Assembly: GCA_036497285.1 (NCBI GenBank)
Contig: DASXJR010000109.1
Span: 1-21,184 of the forward strand
Direction of reading: 5' to 3'
DNA: 21,184 nt
Source of the DNA: RYN-133 sp036497285
GTDB taxonomy: Bacteria; Actinomycetota; Actinomycetes; Mycobacteriales; Jatrophihabitantaceae
The position numbers and the translations under genes are program-made. The notes below the pieces were generated by a model that searched no databases, was not told the origin of the DNA, and saw only the letters and a program-made list of their open reading frames with translations. This document shows positions 12,498 to 21,108 of this stretch, one piece after another (the stretch's first letter is position 1; each line of letters starts with the position of its first letter).

Positions 12498-14150
12498 GTG
12501 ACTCCGGAGGACCTCGCCGCTGCTATCACCCGGGCGGTGTCCGCCTGCGTCGAATCCGGCGATTTCACCGGCACGACCCCGGAGAACGTGGTCGTCGAGC
12601 GACCCAAGAATCCCGATCACGGCGACTACGCGACCAACGTGGCGCTGCGCCTGGCAAAGCCCGCCGGCAAGCCGGCCCGCGAGGTGGCCGAAGCGATCGC
12701 GGCGAGGCTGCGCACCGCTGACGGCATCGCGTCGGTCGAGGTTGCCGGCCCGGGCTTCCTCAACATCACGTTGGGCGCCGGCTCGCTCGGCGCGGTCGCC
12801 AAAGAGATCGTGACGGCCGGCGGCTCGTACGGGCGCAGCAAGGACCTCGCCGGGCAGCGGATCAACCTCGAGTTCGTCTCAGCCAACCCGACCGGTCCGG
12901 TGCATCTCGGACACACCCGGTGGGCCGCACTCGGCGACAGCCTGCACAGGTTGCTCGAGGCGGCCGGTGCCGACGTGGTGGCCGAGCACTACATCAACGA
13001 CTTCGGCTCACAGCTGACCAAGTTCGGCGCGTCCCTGCACGCGAGTGCGCACGGGCAGTCCGTCCCGGAGGACGGGTACCACGGCGGCTATGTCGACGAC
13101 GTCGCCAAGCAACTGGTCGCGGCCGACCCCGGACTGCTCGATCTCACCGCTGACGAAGCGATCGTCGCGTTCAGCGAGGCCGGCTATGAGCAGATGCTCG
13201 AGTTGATCCGCACCAGCCTCGAGCGGTTCCGCGTCGACTTCGACGTGTGGTTCTCCGAGCGCAAGATGCACGAGAGCGGCGAGGTCGACCAGGCGCTGGC
13301 CACGTTGCGCGAACAGGGCCACGTCTACGACAAGGACGGCGCGGTCTGGCTGCGCACGACCGACTTCGGCGACGACAAAGACCGCGTCCTGGTCCGCAGC
13401 ACCGGGGACAAGACGTACTTCGCCGCGGACGCCGCGTACTACCTCGACAAGCGCAGCCGGGGCTTCGATCGGTGCGTGTACATGCTCGGAGCCGACCACC
13501 ACGGCTACGTGGGGCGACTGCGTACCATCGCCTACTGCGCCGGTGACGACGCCACCCAGACTCTCGAGGTCTTGATCGGGCAGCTCGTCAAGCTCATCCA
13601 GAACGGCGAGGAACTGCGGCTGTCCAAACGCGCCGGCACGATCGTCACGCTCGACGACTTCGTCGATCTCGTCGGCGTGGACGCAGGCCGCTACTCGCTG
13701 GCGCGGTGGTCGGCCGACACGCCGTTGACGCTCGACATCGCCGAGATCACCCGCAAGTCGAACGACAACCCGGTCTACTACGTTCAGTACGCCCATGCCC
13801 GTACCAGCAATGCCGCACGCAACGCCGAGTCGTTCGGCATCGGGCTGGACGTGTTCGAGCCCGACCTGCTCACCAGTCCCTACGAGTCGGCGCTGCTGAC
13901 CGCCTTGGGCGAGTTCCCGCGGGTGGTTTCGACGGCAGCCGAACTGCGTGCGCCGCACCGCGTCGCCCGCTACCTCGAGGATCTCGCTGCCGACTACCAC
14001 CGCTGGTACGACCACTGCCGGATCGTCCCGCAGGGTGACGGCGAGATCACTGCCGTCAACCGCACCCGGGCCTGGGTGAACGAGGCGACGCGGGTCGTGC
14101 TCGCCAACGGTCTCGAACTGCTCGGCGTCACAGCCCCCGATCGGATGTAG
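12498..14150 (+). CDS. argS: Arginyl-tRNA synthetase
   Basis: Class I aminoacyl-tRNA synthetase that charges tRNA-Arg with arginine in the cytoplasm, using ATP. 550 residues, the usual length. The N-terminal ArgS domain (residues ~5-100) contains NPDHGDYATNVALRLAK. The HIGH motif is HLGH at 136-139 in SANPTGPVHLGHTRWAALGD. The KMSKS-equivalent loop reads RLSKRAGTIVTLDDF (~374-388). The DALR anticodon-binding domain occupies the C-terminus, ending NGLELLGVTAPDRM. GTG start directly after a -10 box indicates a leaderless mRNA. It is followed after 5 bp by lysA, so the two are probably co-transcribed. A cognate tRNA-Arg(CCG) gene lies 1 kb away on the other strand. Confidence 0.97.
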   Translation: MTPEDLAAAITRAVSACVESGDFTGTTPENVVVERPKNPDHGDYATNVALRLAKPAGKPAREVAEAIAARLRTADGIASVEVAGPGFLNITLGAGSLGAVAKEIVTAGGSYGRSKDLAGQRINLEFVSANPTGPVHLGHTRWAALGDSLHRLLEAAGADVVAEHYINDFGSQLTKFGASLHASAHGQSVPEDGYHGGYVDDVAKQLVAADPGLLDLTADEAIVAFSEAGYEQMLELIRTSLERFRVDFDVWFSERKMHESGEVDQALATLREQGHVYDKDGAVWLRTTDFGDDKDRVLVRSTGDKTYFAADAAYYLDKRSRGFDRCVYMLGADHHGYVGRLRTIAYCAGDDATQTLEVLIGQLVKLIQNGEELRLSKRAGTIVTLDDFVDLVGVDAGRYSLARWSADTPLTLDIAEITRKSNDNPVYYVQYAHARTSNAARNAESFGIGLDVFEPDLLTSPYESALLTALGEFPRVVSTAAELRAPHRVARYLEDLAADYHRWYDHCRIVPQGDGEITAVNRTRAWVNEATRVVLANGLELLGVTAPDRM

Positions 14151-14155
14151 CCGCG

Positions 14156-15562
14156 ATGTCTCGATCGGCTCACCCCGCCGGGCCGCGGCATGCGGACGTG
14201 CTGCCCGAAGCGCATCCTTCGAGGGCGCCGTCCGACGTCAACGCGCTCGACCCGGCGATCTGGCCGGCCAGTGCCGAACGGCGTGACGGGGTCGTGCATC
14301 TGGGCAGCCGCTCGGTCGTCGACCTCGTTCGCGAGTACGGCACGCCGGCGCTGTTCCTCGACGAGGACGACCTGCGCGGCCGCGCCCGTGCGTATCGCAG
14401 CTCTTTTGCCGAGCTGGATGTGTATTACGCGGGCAAGGCATTCCTGTGCACCTCGGTCGCACGGTGGATCGACGAAGAAGGCCTCGGCCTCGACGTGTGC
14501 TCCGGCGGCGAGCTCGCGGTCGCGCTCGCCGCGCGCTTTCCGGCCGACCGGATCGCGTTGCACGGCAACAACAAGTCGCCGGCCGAACTGCGTCGCAGTG
14601 TCGGGGCCGGCGTCGGGCACGTCATCGTCGACTCCTTCGCCGAGATCGAGCGGCTGGCCGCGATCGCGGCGGAGCTCGACGTGGTGCAATCCGTCTTGGT
14701 CCGGGTGACCGTCGGCGTCGAGGCGCACACCCACGAATTCATCGCCACGGCCCACGAGGACCAGAAGTTCGGTTTCTCGTTGCGCGACGGCGCAGCGGCC
14801 GAGGCGGTGGCTGCGGTGCTCGCCGCGCCGTCGCTGCGATTGGCCGGGCTGCACTCGCACATCGGCTCGCAGATCTTCGAGACGGCCGGGTTCGAGGTGG
14901 CGGCGCACCGCGTAGTGGCGCTCGCTGCCGAGATCCGCGACACGCACGGCGTCGAGCTCGATGAGATCAACCTGGGCGGTGGGCTCGGCATCGCCTACGT
15001 GTCCGGCGACGACCCTGAGACCCCGAAGCAGACCGTCGACCGGCTCGTCGCGATCGTGGAACGTGAGTGTGCTGCATACGGCCTGCGTCGGCCGCGGTTG
15101 TCACTCGAGCCCGGACGCGCCATTGTCGGGCCGAGCGCGATCACGGTGTACGAGGTCGGCACGGTCAAGCAGGTGACTCTGGACGGAGGGGTGGTGCGTA
15201 CCTACGTGTCTGTCGACGGCGGGATGAGCGACAACATCCGCACTGCGCTCTACGACGCGGATTACACCTGCACGCTGGCCAATCGCGCGTCGACGGTGAC
15301 CCCGGTGTTGGTGCGTGTGGTCGGAAAGCACTGTGAGAGCGGCGACATCGTTGTTCGTGACGCGTGGCTGCCGGGCGATGTCAGCGCGGGCGATCTCGTC
15401 GCGGTCGCAGCCACCGGCGCGTACTGCCGCAGCATGGCCAGCAACTACAACTACGTGCCACGTTCGCCGGTGGTGGCGGTGCGCGACGGCCAGGCGCAGG
15501 TGCTGGTGCGCCGCGAGACCGAGGCCGACCTGCTTCTGCTCGACGCGGGTGTGGCTCGATGA
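14156..15562 (+). CDS. lysA: Diaminopimelate decarboxylase
   Basis: PLP enzyme that decarboxylates meso-diaminopimelate to L-lysine and CO2, the last step of lysine synthesis. 468 residues. Lys94 in YYAGKAF is the PLP-binding lysine; HSHIGSQ, the glycine-rich EINLGGGLGIAY and EPGRAIVG follow in the order of the alanine-racemase-like barrel. KHCESGD carries the active-site cysteine of the C-terminal beta domain, and Tyr in ATGAYCRSMASNYN completes the site. The first ~35 residues are a polar extension, common in actinobacterial LysA. The start ATG is 5 bp after argS. Its stop overlaps an ATG (ATGA, 15559-15562) that opens a short frame leading into hom. Confidence 0.97.
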   Translation: MSRSAHPAGPRHADVLPEAHPSRAPSDVNALDPAIWPASAERRDGVVHLGSRSVVDLVREYGTPALFLDEDDLRGRARAYRSSFAELDVYYAGKAFLCTSVARWIDEEGLGLDVCSGGELAVALAARFPADRIALHGNNKSPAELRRSVGAGVGHVIVDSFAEIERLAAIAAELDVVQSVLVRVTVGVEAHTHEFIATAHEDQKFGFSLRDGAAAEAVAAVLAAPSLRLAGLHSHIGSQIFETAGFEVAAHRVVALAAEIRDTHGVELDEINLGGGLGIAYVSGDDPETPKQTVDRLVAIVERECAAYGLRRPRLSLEPGRAIVGPSAITVYEVGTVKQVTLDGGVVRTYVSVDGGMSDNIRTALYDADYTCTLANRASTVTPVLVRVVGKHCESGDIVVRDAWLPGDVSAGDLVAVAATGAYCRSMASNYNYVPRSPVVAVRDGQAQVLVRRETEADLLLLDAGVAR

Positions 15563-15666
15563 GCGACGCTTGCGGAGCGAACCAGATGCTTCGATCGCGC
15601 CGCGAGGCGCGATTGGCGGCACCGACCGGCCCGAACGCAGTGAGTGGCCACGGGGTGACGGCATGA
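15559..15666 (+). CDS. 35-aa bridging ORF within a 104-bp insertion between lysA and hom
   Basis: ATG 15559 overlaps the lysA stop (ATGA), and its TGA (15664-15666) overlaps the hom start (ATGA). The first four residues (MSDA) are the same as those of Hom, because ATGAGCGACGC (15559-15569) is nearly repeated as ATGAGCGATGC (15663-15673). The DNA between holds a perfect hairpin, ATCGCGCC-GCGA-GGCGCGAT (15594-15613). The peptide has no recognisable motif; it may only keep ribosomes moving from lysA to hom. It could be a chance frame. Confidence 0.35.
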   Translation: MSDACGANQMLRSRREARLAAPTGPNAVSGHGVTA

Positions 15667-15673
15667 GCGATGC
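15559..15673. repeat. Near-perfect 11-bp direct repeats flanking a hairpin-containing insert
   Basis: ATGAGCGA(C/T)GC occurs at 15559-15569 and 15663-15673 (10 of 11 identical) around 93 bp that include an 8-bp-stem hairpin. The pattern looks like a target duplication around a small REP/MITE-like repeat inserted at the hom start codon. Copies elsewhere in the genome cannot be checked here. Confidence 0.45.
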
Positions 15674-16961
15674 ATTGAGGGTTGCGCTGCTGGGCTGCGG
15701 GGTCGTGGGGTCGCAGGTGGTGCGGCTGCTCGACGAGCAGGCTGACGACCTCGCCGCCCGGGTGGGTGCGCCGCTCGAACTGGCCGGCATCGCCGTGCGC
15801 CGTCCCGCCAGGCACGCCGACCTGCCGACGGAGCTGGTGACCACCGACGCCGCCGAACTCGTGACCCGCGACGACGTCGACCTCATCGTCGAGGTGGTCG
15901 GCGGGATCGAGCCCGTCCGTTCACTGCTGTTGTCCGCGCTGTCGAGCGGCAAGAGTGTTGTCAGTGCGAACAAGGCTTTGCTGGCCGAGGACGGCGCGAC
16001 CCTGCACGACGCGGCGGCCAAGGCCGGCGTCGACCTCTACTACGAGGCTGCGGTTGCCGGCGCGATCCCGCTGTTGCGGCCGCTGCGCGAGTCGCTCGCG
16101 GGCGACCGGATCACCCGGGTGATGGGCATCGTCAACGGCACGACGAACTTCATCCTTTCGCGGATGGACAGCACCGGCGCAGGGTTCGACGAAGCGCTGG
16201 CCGAAGCGACCGCCCTCGGCTACGCCGAAGCCGACCCGACCGCCGACGTCGACGGCTACGACGCCGCCGCGAAGGCGGCGATCCTCGCCGGGCTCGCCTT
16301 CCACACCCGCGTCACGCTCTCGGACGTGTACCGCGAGGGCATCAGTGAGGTCACCGCCGCGGACATGGCGGGCGCGCAGGCGATGGACTGCACGATCAAG
16401 CTGCTCGCGATCTGCGAACGCACCGACGTCGACGGTGTCGAGAGTGTGTCGGTGCGGGTCCATCCGGTGATGCTGCCGCGCGCACATCCGCTTGCCGGCG
16501 TGGGTGATGCGTTCAACGCGGTCTTCGTCGAGGCGGAGGCCGCCGGCTCGTTGATGTTCTACGGACGTGGTGCCGGCGGCGCACCCACGGCCAGCGCTGT
16601 GTTGGGCGATCTCGTCGCGGTGGCGCGCAACCGGGTCAGCGGTAGTCGCGGCGCGGGGGAGAGCGCGTACGCCGAACTGCCGCTGCTGCCGATGGGGCAG
16701 ACCCGTACCCGTTATCACGTTGCGCTCGACGTCGAGGATCAGCCGGGCGTTCTCGCCGCGGTGGCCGGGGCGTTCGCCGAGCGTGGGGTCAGCATCCAGA
16801 CCGTGCGCCAGGAAGGCCGCGGCGACGCGGCAACGCTCGTGATCGTCACCCACACCGCGGCCGATTCGGCGTTGGCCGAGACGGTGCAGCAGTTGGCCGA
16901 CATGCCGTTCGTGCGCCGGGCGGCAAGCGTGTTGCGCGTCGAGGGGATGGCGGCGGAGTGA
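15663..16961 (+). CDS. hom: Homoserine dehydrogenase
   Basis: Reduces aspartate-4-semialdehyde to L-homoserine with NAD(P)H, the branch point to threonine, methionine and isoleucine. 432 residues from ATG 15663; the frame is open upstream but overlaps lysA. The N-terminal Rossmann motif is LRVALLGCGVVGSQV. SGKSVVSANKALLAEDG and the catalytic region with YYEAAVAGAIPLLRPLRESLAGDRI, then GIVNGTTNFILSRM and YAEADPTADVDGYDAAAKAAIL, are highly characteristic. A C-terminal ACT domain (from ~residue 348: YHVALDVEDQPGVLAAVAGAFAERGVSI) allows threonine feedback inhibition, as known for this class. Its last codons overlap the GTG of thrC. Confidence 0.97.
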   Translation: MSDALRVALLGCGVVGSQVVRLLDEQADDLAARVGAPLELAGIAVRRPARHADLPTELVTTDAAELVTRDDVDLIVEVVGGIEPVRSLLLSALSSGKSVVSANKALLAEDGATLHDAAAKAGVDLYYEAAVAGAIPLLRPLRESLAGDRITRVMGIVNGTTNFILSRMDSTGAGFDEALAEATALGYAEADPTADVDGYDAAAKAAILAGLAFHTRVTLSDVYREGISEVTAADMAGAQAMDCTIKLLAICERTDVDGVESVSVRVHPVMLPRAHPLAGVGDAFNAVFVEAEAAGSLMFYGRGAGGAPTASAVLGDLVAVARNRVSGSRGAGESAYAELPLLPMGQTRTRYHVALDVEDQPGVLAAVAGAFAERGVSIQTVRQEGRGDAATLVIVTHTAADSALAETVQQLADMPFVRRAASVLRVEGMAAE

Positions 16962-18028
16962 CGCATGCCGGTTACCGGCCATGGCCCGGACTCATCGATG
17001 TCTACCGCGACCGGCTGCCCGTCACGGCCAACACACCGAACGTCACGCTGTGCGAGGGCGGCACGCCGCTGGTCCCGGCCCGGGAGCTGTCGGCGCGCAC
17101 CGGCTGCGACGTCTACCTCAAGGTCGAGGGGGCGAACCCGACCGGCTCGTTCAAGGACCGCGGCATGACCATGGCCATCTCGAAGGCAGCCGAGGAGGGC
17201 GCGAAGGCGGTCATCTGCGCGTCGACGGGCAACACCTCGGCCAGCGCAGCTGCGTACGCGGTGCGTGCGGGCATGACCTGTGCCGTGCTCGTCCCGCAGG
17301 GCAAGATCGCACTCGGCAAGATGGCCCAGGCGCTGGTGCACGGCGCGAAGCTGCTGCAGGTCGACGGAAACTTCGACGACTGCCTGGAACTGGCGCGCAA
17401 ACTCGCCGTCGACTACCCGGTCGCGCTGGTCAACTCGGTCAATCCGTTCCGCATCGAGGGGCAGAAGACCGCGGCTTTCGAGATCTGCGACGTACTCGGC
17501 CGCGCTCCGGACGTGCACTGCATCCCGGTCGGCAACGCGGGCAACATCACCGCCTACTGGAAGGGCTACCGCGAGTACTGCGCGGACGGTGTCGTCGACA
17601 GCGCACCGCGCATGTTCGGCTTCCAGGCCGCCGGCGCCGCGCCGATCGTCAAGGGCGCGCCGGTGCTGTCGCCGGTCACCATCGCTACGGCTATCCGCAT
17701 CGGCAACCCGGCGTCGTGGACGTCCGCCGAGCGGGCCCGCGACGAATCGCACGGGCTCGTCGAGGCCGTGACGGACAAGCAGATCCTCGAGGCCTACCGG
17801 ATCGTCGCCCGTACCGAGGCGGTGTTCGTCGAGCCGGCTTCGGCCGCCAGCGTCGCCGGGGTGTTGATGACCGCTGCGGACGGACGGCTGCCCGCCGGTT
17901 CGACCGTGGTCTGCACGGTGACCGGCAACGGGTTGAAGGACCCGGAATGGGCGATCACCGGCGCACCGAAGCCGATCACCGTCCCGGTCGACGGCCACGC
18001 CGCGGCGGTCAGCCTCGGACTGGCGTGA
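16958..18028 (+). CDS. thrC: Threonine synthase
   Basis: PLP-dependent conversion of O-phosphohomoserine to L-threonine and phosphate. 356 residues, a class typical of actinobacteria. GTG start overlaps the hom stop (GTGA). Lys66 in GANPTGSFKDRGMTMA is the PLP lysine; CASTGNTSASAAAYA binds the cofactor phosphate and substrate, and VGNAGNITAYWKGY and TVVCTVTGNGLKDP are further family motifs. Expression is coupled to hom by the overlap and to thrB by a 19-bp gap. Confidence 0.97.
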   Translation: MTHAGYRPWPGLIDVYRDRLPVTANTPNVTLCEGGTPLVPARELSARTGCDVYLKVEGANPTGSFKDRGMTMAISKAAEEGAKAVICASTGNTSASAAAYAVRAGMTCAVLVPQGKIALGKMAQALVHGAKLLQVDGNFDDCLELARKLAVDYPVALVNSVNPFRIEGQKTAAFEICDVLGRAPDVHCIPVGNAGNITAYWKGYREYCADGVVDSAPRMFGFQAAGAAPIVKGAPVLSPVTIATAIRIGNPASWTSAERARDESHGLVEAVTDKQILEAYRIVARTEAVFVEPASAASVAGVLMTAADGRLPAGSTVVCTVTGNGLKDPEWAITGAPKPITVPVDGHAAAVSLGLA

Positions 18029-18047
18029 ATCACCCGATGGACACTCG

Positions 18048-18971
18048 ATGAAGCTGGCCTTTCGCGCCGGCTCGGTGCACGTCCAGGTGCCGGCGACCAG
18101 CGCGAACCTCGGTCCCGGTTACGACTGCCTCGGAGTGGCCCTGAGCCTGCACGACGACCTGGTCGCCCGGGTCGTCGACGACGGCGTCAGCATCGACATC
18201 GCGGGGGAGGGGGCACATCTCAACCGCGACGAGAAGCATCTAGTACTGCGCGCGATGCGCGCCGGCTTCGACGCGATGGGTGGTCAGCCGCGCGGGGTGC
18301 AACTGTCGTGTGCGAACCGGATACCGCACGGGCGCGGGCTGGGCTCGTCGGCGGCAGCCATCGTCGCCGGCGTGGTCCTGGCGCGCGCGCTGGTCGCGGG
18401 TGGCGAGCAACTGCTGCCCGACCCCGCCGCATTCGCGCTCGCCGCCGATCTCGAAGGACACCCGGACAATGTCGCGGCGTGTTTCTACGGAGGCCTGACG
18501 ATTGCATGGACGGACGGCGCGAACGCTCGTGCGACGCGTGCCGGCGTGGACCCCGCGATCCGCCCGGTGCTGTTGGTGCCGCCGTTCGAGTCGTCGACCG
18601 CCGGCGCCCGCGGACTGCTGCCGGCGACGGTGCCGCACGCCGACGCCGTGTTCGGCGTCGGTCGTAGCGCGCTGCTCGTCGCGGTGCTCACCGGCGCTGC
18701 GCCGGCCGAGCACCTGCTCGCAGCGACCGAGGATCGGCTGCACCAGACGTATCGCGCCTCCGCCACGCCGGAAACCGCCGCGCTCGTCGCCGAATTGCGG
18801 GCTGCCGGGCACGCTGCGGTGGTGTCCGGAGCCGGTCCGACCGTGCTGGTTCTGGCTCGAGGTGACGTCGAGGTCGAGCAAATCTCGGCCGCTGTGCCGG
18901 ACGCCTGGCGCTGTCTTGCGCTGGCAGTCGACGGGCGCGGGGCCTGCGTGGTTCCCGTCACCGGATTGTGA
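18048..18971 (+). CDS. thrB: Homoserine kinase
   Basis: GHMP-family kinase that phosphorylates L-homoserine to O-phosphohomoserine, the substrate of the adjacent thrC product. 307 residues. The N-terminal VQVPATSANLGPGYDCLGVAL and the ATP-binding loop PHGRGLGSSAAAIV (97-103 core GLGSSAA) are diagnostic; EGHPDNVAACFYGGL and GAGPTVLVL (C-terminal GHMP motif) complete the fold. The Shine-Dalgarno is weak. The ATG at 18036 gives only four codons, so ATG 18048 is the start. It ends the lysA-hom-thrC-thrB run, with a 300-bp leader before rho. Confidence 0.97.
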   Translation: MKLAFRAGSVHVQVPATSANLGPGYDCLGVALSLHDDLVARVVDDGVSIDIAGEGAHLNRDEKHLVLRAMRAGFDAMGGQPRGVQLSCANRIPHGRGLGSSAAAIVAGVVLARALVAGGEQLLPDPAAFALAADLEGHPDNVAACFYGGLTIAWTDGANARATRAGVDPAIRPVLLVPPFESSTAGARGLLPATVPHADAVFGVGRSALLVAVLTGAAPAEHLLAATEDRLHQTYRASATPETAALVAELRAAGHAAVVSGAGPTVLVLARGDVEVEQISAAVPDAWRCLALAVDGRGACVVPVTGL

Positions 18972-19003
18972 TCCACTGCGGAATAACCGGCGACGGGGTG
19001 CTG

Positions 19004-19032
19004 TTGCCGCTCATGAACAGAGCGTCTAGGCT
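19004..19032 (+). promoter_or_regulatory. Candidate rho promoter
   Basis: -35 TTGCCG (19004-19009), 17-bp spacer, -10 TAGGCT (19027-19032). Transcription would start near 19039, giving rho a leader of about 230 nt, which fits the long, autoregulated leaders known for rho genes in other bacteria. Confidence 0.6.
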
Positions 19033-19105
19033 CTGAGGATCGGCCCGGGCGCCGTCCGAAAAATGGCCCGCGCTACTCCCATCACCGCAACGCGAAATTT
19101 CGCGA

Positions 19106-19204
19106 GTGCCCGAGGGAGCTGGACTGATTACCACCCCGCCGGTTCTGCGCATGACGGCGCAGCCCCGGCAGACCAGGCGAGTTCGCCATTACGAGCCCAC
19201 CTGA
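19106..19204 (+). CDS. Possible upstream ORF in the rho leader
   Basis: A frame from GTG 19106 (or ATG 19151, giving MTAQPRQTRRVRHYEPT) stops at TGA 19202-19204, 65 bp before the rho start and in a different frame from rho. The short peptide is very basic. GGGAG lies at 19113-19117. Translated short ORFs in leaders can protect the leader from Rho termination; whether this one is translated is not shown by the sequence. Confidence 0.3.
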   Translation: MPEGAGLITTPPVLRMTAQPRQTRRVRHYEPT

Positions 19205-19269
19205 AGCACCCCCGGCCCGTCGTCGAGAAAGATCGAGACGCAGCCACTTCGGAAGGATCCGACACCACC

Positions 19270-21108
19270 GTGACCGACATCTCGGAGCAGCTTCCTGCCA
19301 CTGCAGAGTCCGCCAAGGACGCCGCAAGCACGCCTAATGGAGCTGCCACCCCGACGCGCGCGAAGCGCGCGTCCCTGAACACCATGCTGCTGTCCGAACT
19401 GCAGCAGCTCGCGGGCGGGATGGGTATCTCGACCGCCAAGCTCAAGAAGAGCGATCTGATCGCTGCGATCAAGGCCGCGCGGGCCGGCGACTCGGCCCCC
19501 GCGACGGCGCCCAAGCAGGCCCGCAAGGAGCCCAAGGCTGCCTCCCAGGAAGCGCGGCAGGAGCAGCTCACGGCCGACGTCCCTGCGAAGGACGCGCCCA
19601 AGCAGGACGCGCCCAAGCAGGACGCCTCGAAGCAGGACGACACCGCGACCCGCGACCGCGCCGAGCGTCGCAATGACCGCCAGAACGACCGCCAGAACGA
19701 CCGCCAGAACGACCAGAACCGCGACCGCAACCAAGGTGGCGGCCAAGACCGTAACCAAGGCGGCGGCAACAACCAGCAGAACAGCAACAATCAACAGAAC
19801 AGCAACAATCAACAGAGCAACAACCAGAACAGCAACGACCGCGACGACGACTACGAGGGCGGCCGGCGCCGGGGTCGGCGCTACCGCGATCGCCGGGGCC
19901 GCAACCGCGAGCGCAGCGGCAGTACACAGGGTGGCGGGAACGCCGACGTCGAACCCACGGTCTCCGAGGACGACGTCCTGATCCCGATCGCGGGCATTCT
20001 CGACGAGATCCCGGACAAGAACACCTGGTTCGTGCGCACCGGGGGCTACTACGCCAGCCCTGAGGACGTCTACGTCGCAAACTCCTACGTCCGCAGGTTC
20101 AACCTGCGTCGTGGCGATGCAGTGACGGGCGCGATCAAGCAGCCGCGTGAGGGTGACCGACGCGAGAAGTACAACCCGCTCGTCCGGCTCGACACCGTCA
20201 ACGGCCGCAACCCGGACGAGCTGAAGAACCGGGTCGAGTTCACCCGGCTGACCCCGCTGTACCCGCAGGAGCGGTTGCGCCTCGAGACCGAGCCGCACAT
20301 TCTCACCACGCGCGTGATCGACCTCGTGATGCCGATCGGCAAGGGCCAGCGCGCGCTCATCGTCTCGCCGCCCAAGGCCGGTAAGACCATGGTGCTGCAG
20401 TCGATCGCCAATGCGATCGCGACGAACAACCCCGAGGTGCACCTCATGGTGGTGCTCATCGACGAGCGTCCCGAAGAAGTCACCGACATGCAGCGGTCGG
20501 TGAAGGGCGAGGTCATCGCCTCCACCTTCGACCGACGCCCGCAGGACCACATCACCGTCGCCGAACTGTCGATCGAGCGGGCCAAGCGCCTGGTCGAGAT
20601 GGGCCACGACGTCGTCGTGCTGCTCGACTCGATCACCCGGCTCGGCCGCGCCTACAACCTCGGTGCGCCGGCCAGCGGCCGCATCCTGTCCGGTGGTGTT
20701 GACTCGACCGCGCTGTATCCACCGAAGCGGTTCCTCGGCGCAGCCCGCAACATCGAGAACGGCGGCTCGCTGACGATCCTCGCGACCGCCCTGGTCGAGA
20801 CCGGGTCGGCCGGGGACACGGTGATCTTCGAGGAGTTCAAGGGCACCGGCAACGCCGAGCTCAAGCTCGACCGCAAGATTGCCGACAAGCGCGTCTTCCC
20901 GGCCGTGGACGTCGACCAGTCGTCGACGCGTAAGGAAGAGATCCTGCTCTCGCCGGACGAGCTGGCGGTCACGATCAAGCTGCGTCGGGTGCTGCACGCG
21001 CTCGAATCCCAGCAGGCGATCGATCTGTTGCTCGACAGGCTGAAGAAGACCCGCACGAACATCGAGTTCCTGATGCAGATCGCGAAGACCAGCCCCGGCC
21101 AGGAGTGA
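19270..21108 (+). CDS. rho: Transcription termination factor Rho
   Basis: Hexameric RNA-dependent ATPase/helicase that ends transcription. I chose GTG 19270 (VTDISEQLP...), with GGAAGG 13 nt upstream, giving 612 residues; the frame is open to ATG 19063, but that 69-residue extension has no ribosome binding site and poor character. Residues ~35-72 form the Rho N-terminal domain (LNTMLLSELQQLAGGMGISTAKLKKSDLIAAI). Residues ~75-220 are a disordered actinobacterial insert: Lys/Ala/Gln-rich, then repeated NDRQ, an Asn/Gln-rich tract (~167-190), then Arg-rich RRRGRRYRDRRGRNRERSG. The RNA-binding cold-shock-like domain follows (GILDEIPDKNTWFVRTGGY). The ATPase core has Walker A SPPKAGKT (366-373), DERPEEVTDMQR and Walker B VVVLLDSITRLGRAYN, ending KKTRTNIEFLMQIAKT. 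Confidence 0.97.
   Translation: MTDISEQLPATAESAKDAASTPNGAATPTRAKRASLNTMLLSELQQLAGGMGISTAKLKKSDLIAAIKAARAGDSAPATAPKQARKEPKAASQEARQEQLTADVPAKDAPKQDAPKQDASKQDDTATRDRAERRNDRQNDRQNDRQNDQNRDRNQGGGQDRNQGGGNNQQNSNNQQNSNNQQSNNQNSNDRDDDYEGGRRRGRRYRDRRGRNRERSGSTQGGGNADVEPTVSEDDVLIPIAGILDEIPDKNTWFVRTGGYYASPEDVYVANSYVRRFNLRRGDAVTGAIKQPREGDRREKYNPLVRLDTVNGRNPDELKNRVEFTRLTPLYPQERLRLETEPHILTTRVIDLVMPIGKGQRALIVSPPKAGKTMVLQSIANAIATNNPEVHLMVVLIDERPEEVTDMQRSVKGEVIASTFDRRPQDHITVAELSIERAKRLVEMGHDVVVLLDSITRLGRAYNLGAPASGRILSGGVDSTALYPPKRFLGAARNIENGGSLTILATALVETGSAGDTVIFEEFKGTGNAELKLDRKIADKRVFPAVDVDQSSTRKEEILLSPDELAVTIKLRRVLHALESQQAIDLLLDRLKKTRTNIEFLMQIAKTSPGQE
19675..19839 (+). repeat. Tandem repeats in rho encoding a low-complexity Asn/Gln/Arg/Asp segment
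   Basis: Three perfect copies of GACCGCCAGAAC (19675-19710), then two perfect copies of the 18-mer AACAGCAACAATCAACAG (19780-19797, 19798-19815) and imperfect continuations to 19839. AAT/CAA codons and low GC stand out against the rest of the gene. Slippage could change their copy number without shifting the frame, since the units are 12 and 18 bp. Confidence 0.8.

Noticed and set aside
13008..14015. 335-aa minus-strand frame opposite argS
   Set aside because: Antisense to the argS catalytic and DALR regions; a GC-rich codon shadow.
19675..19839. CRISPR-like array in the repeated part of rho
   Set aside because: Units are 12 and 18 bp, in frame, without spacers, and encode the Rho linker.
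19189..20997. 602-aa minus-strand frame opposite rho
   Set aside because: Low-complexity Val/Leu/Ala runs mirror the rho repeats; no independent support.
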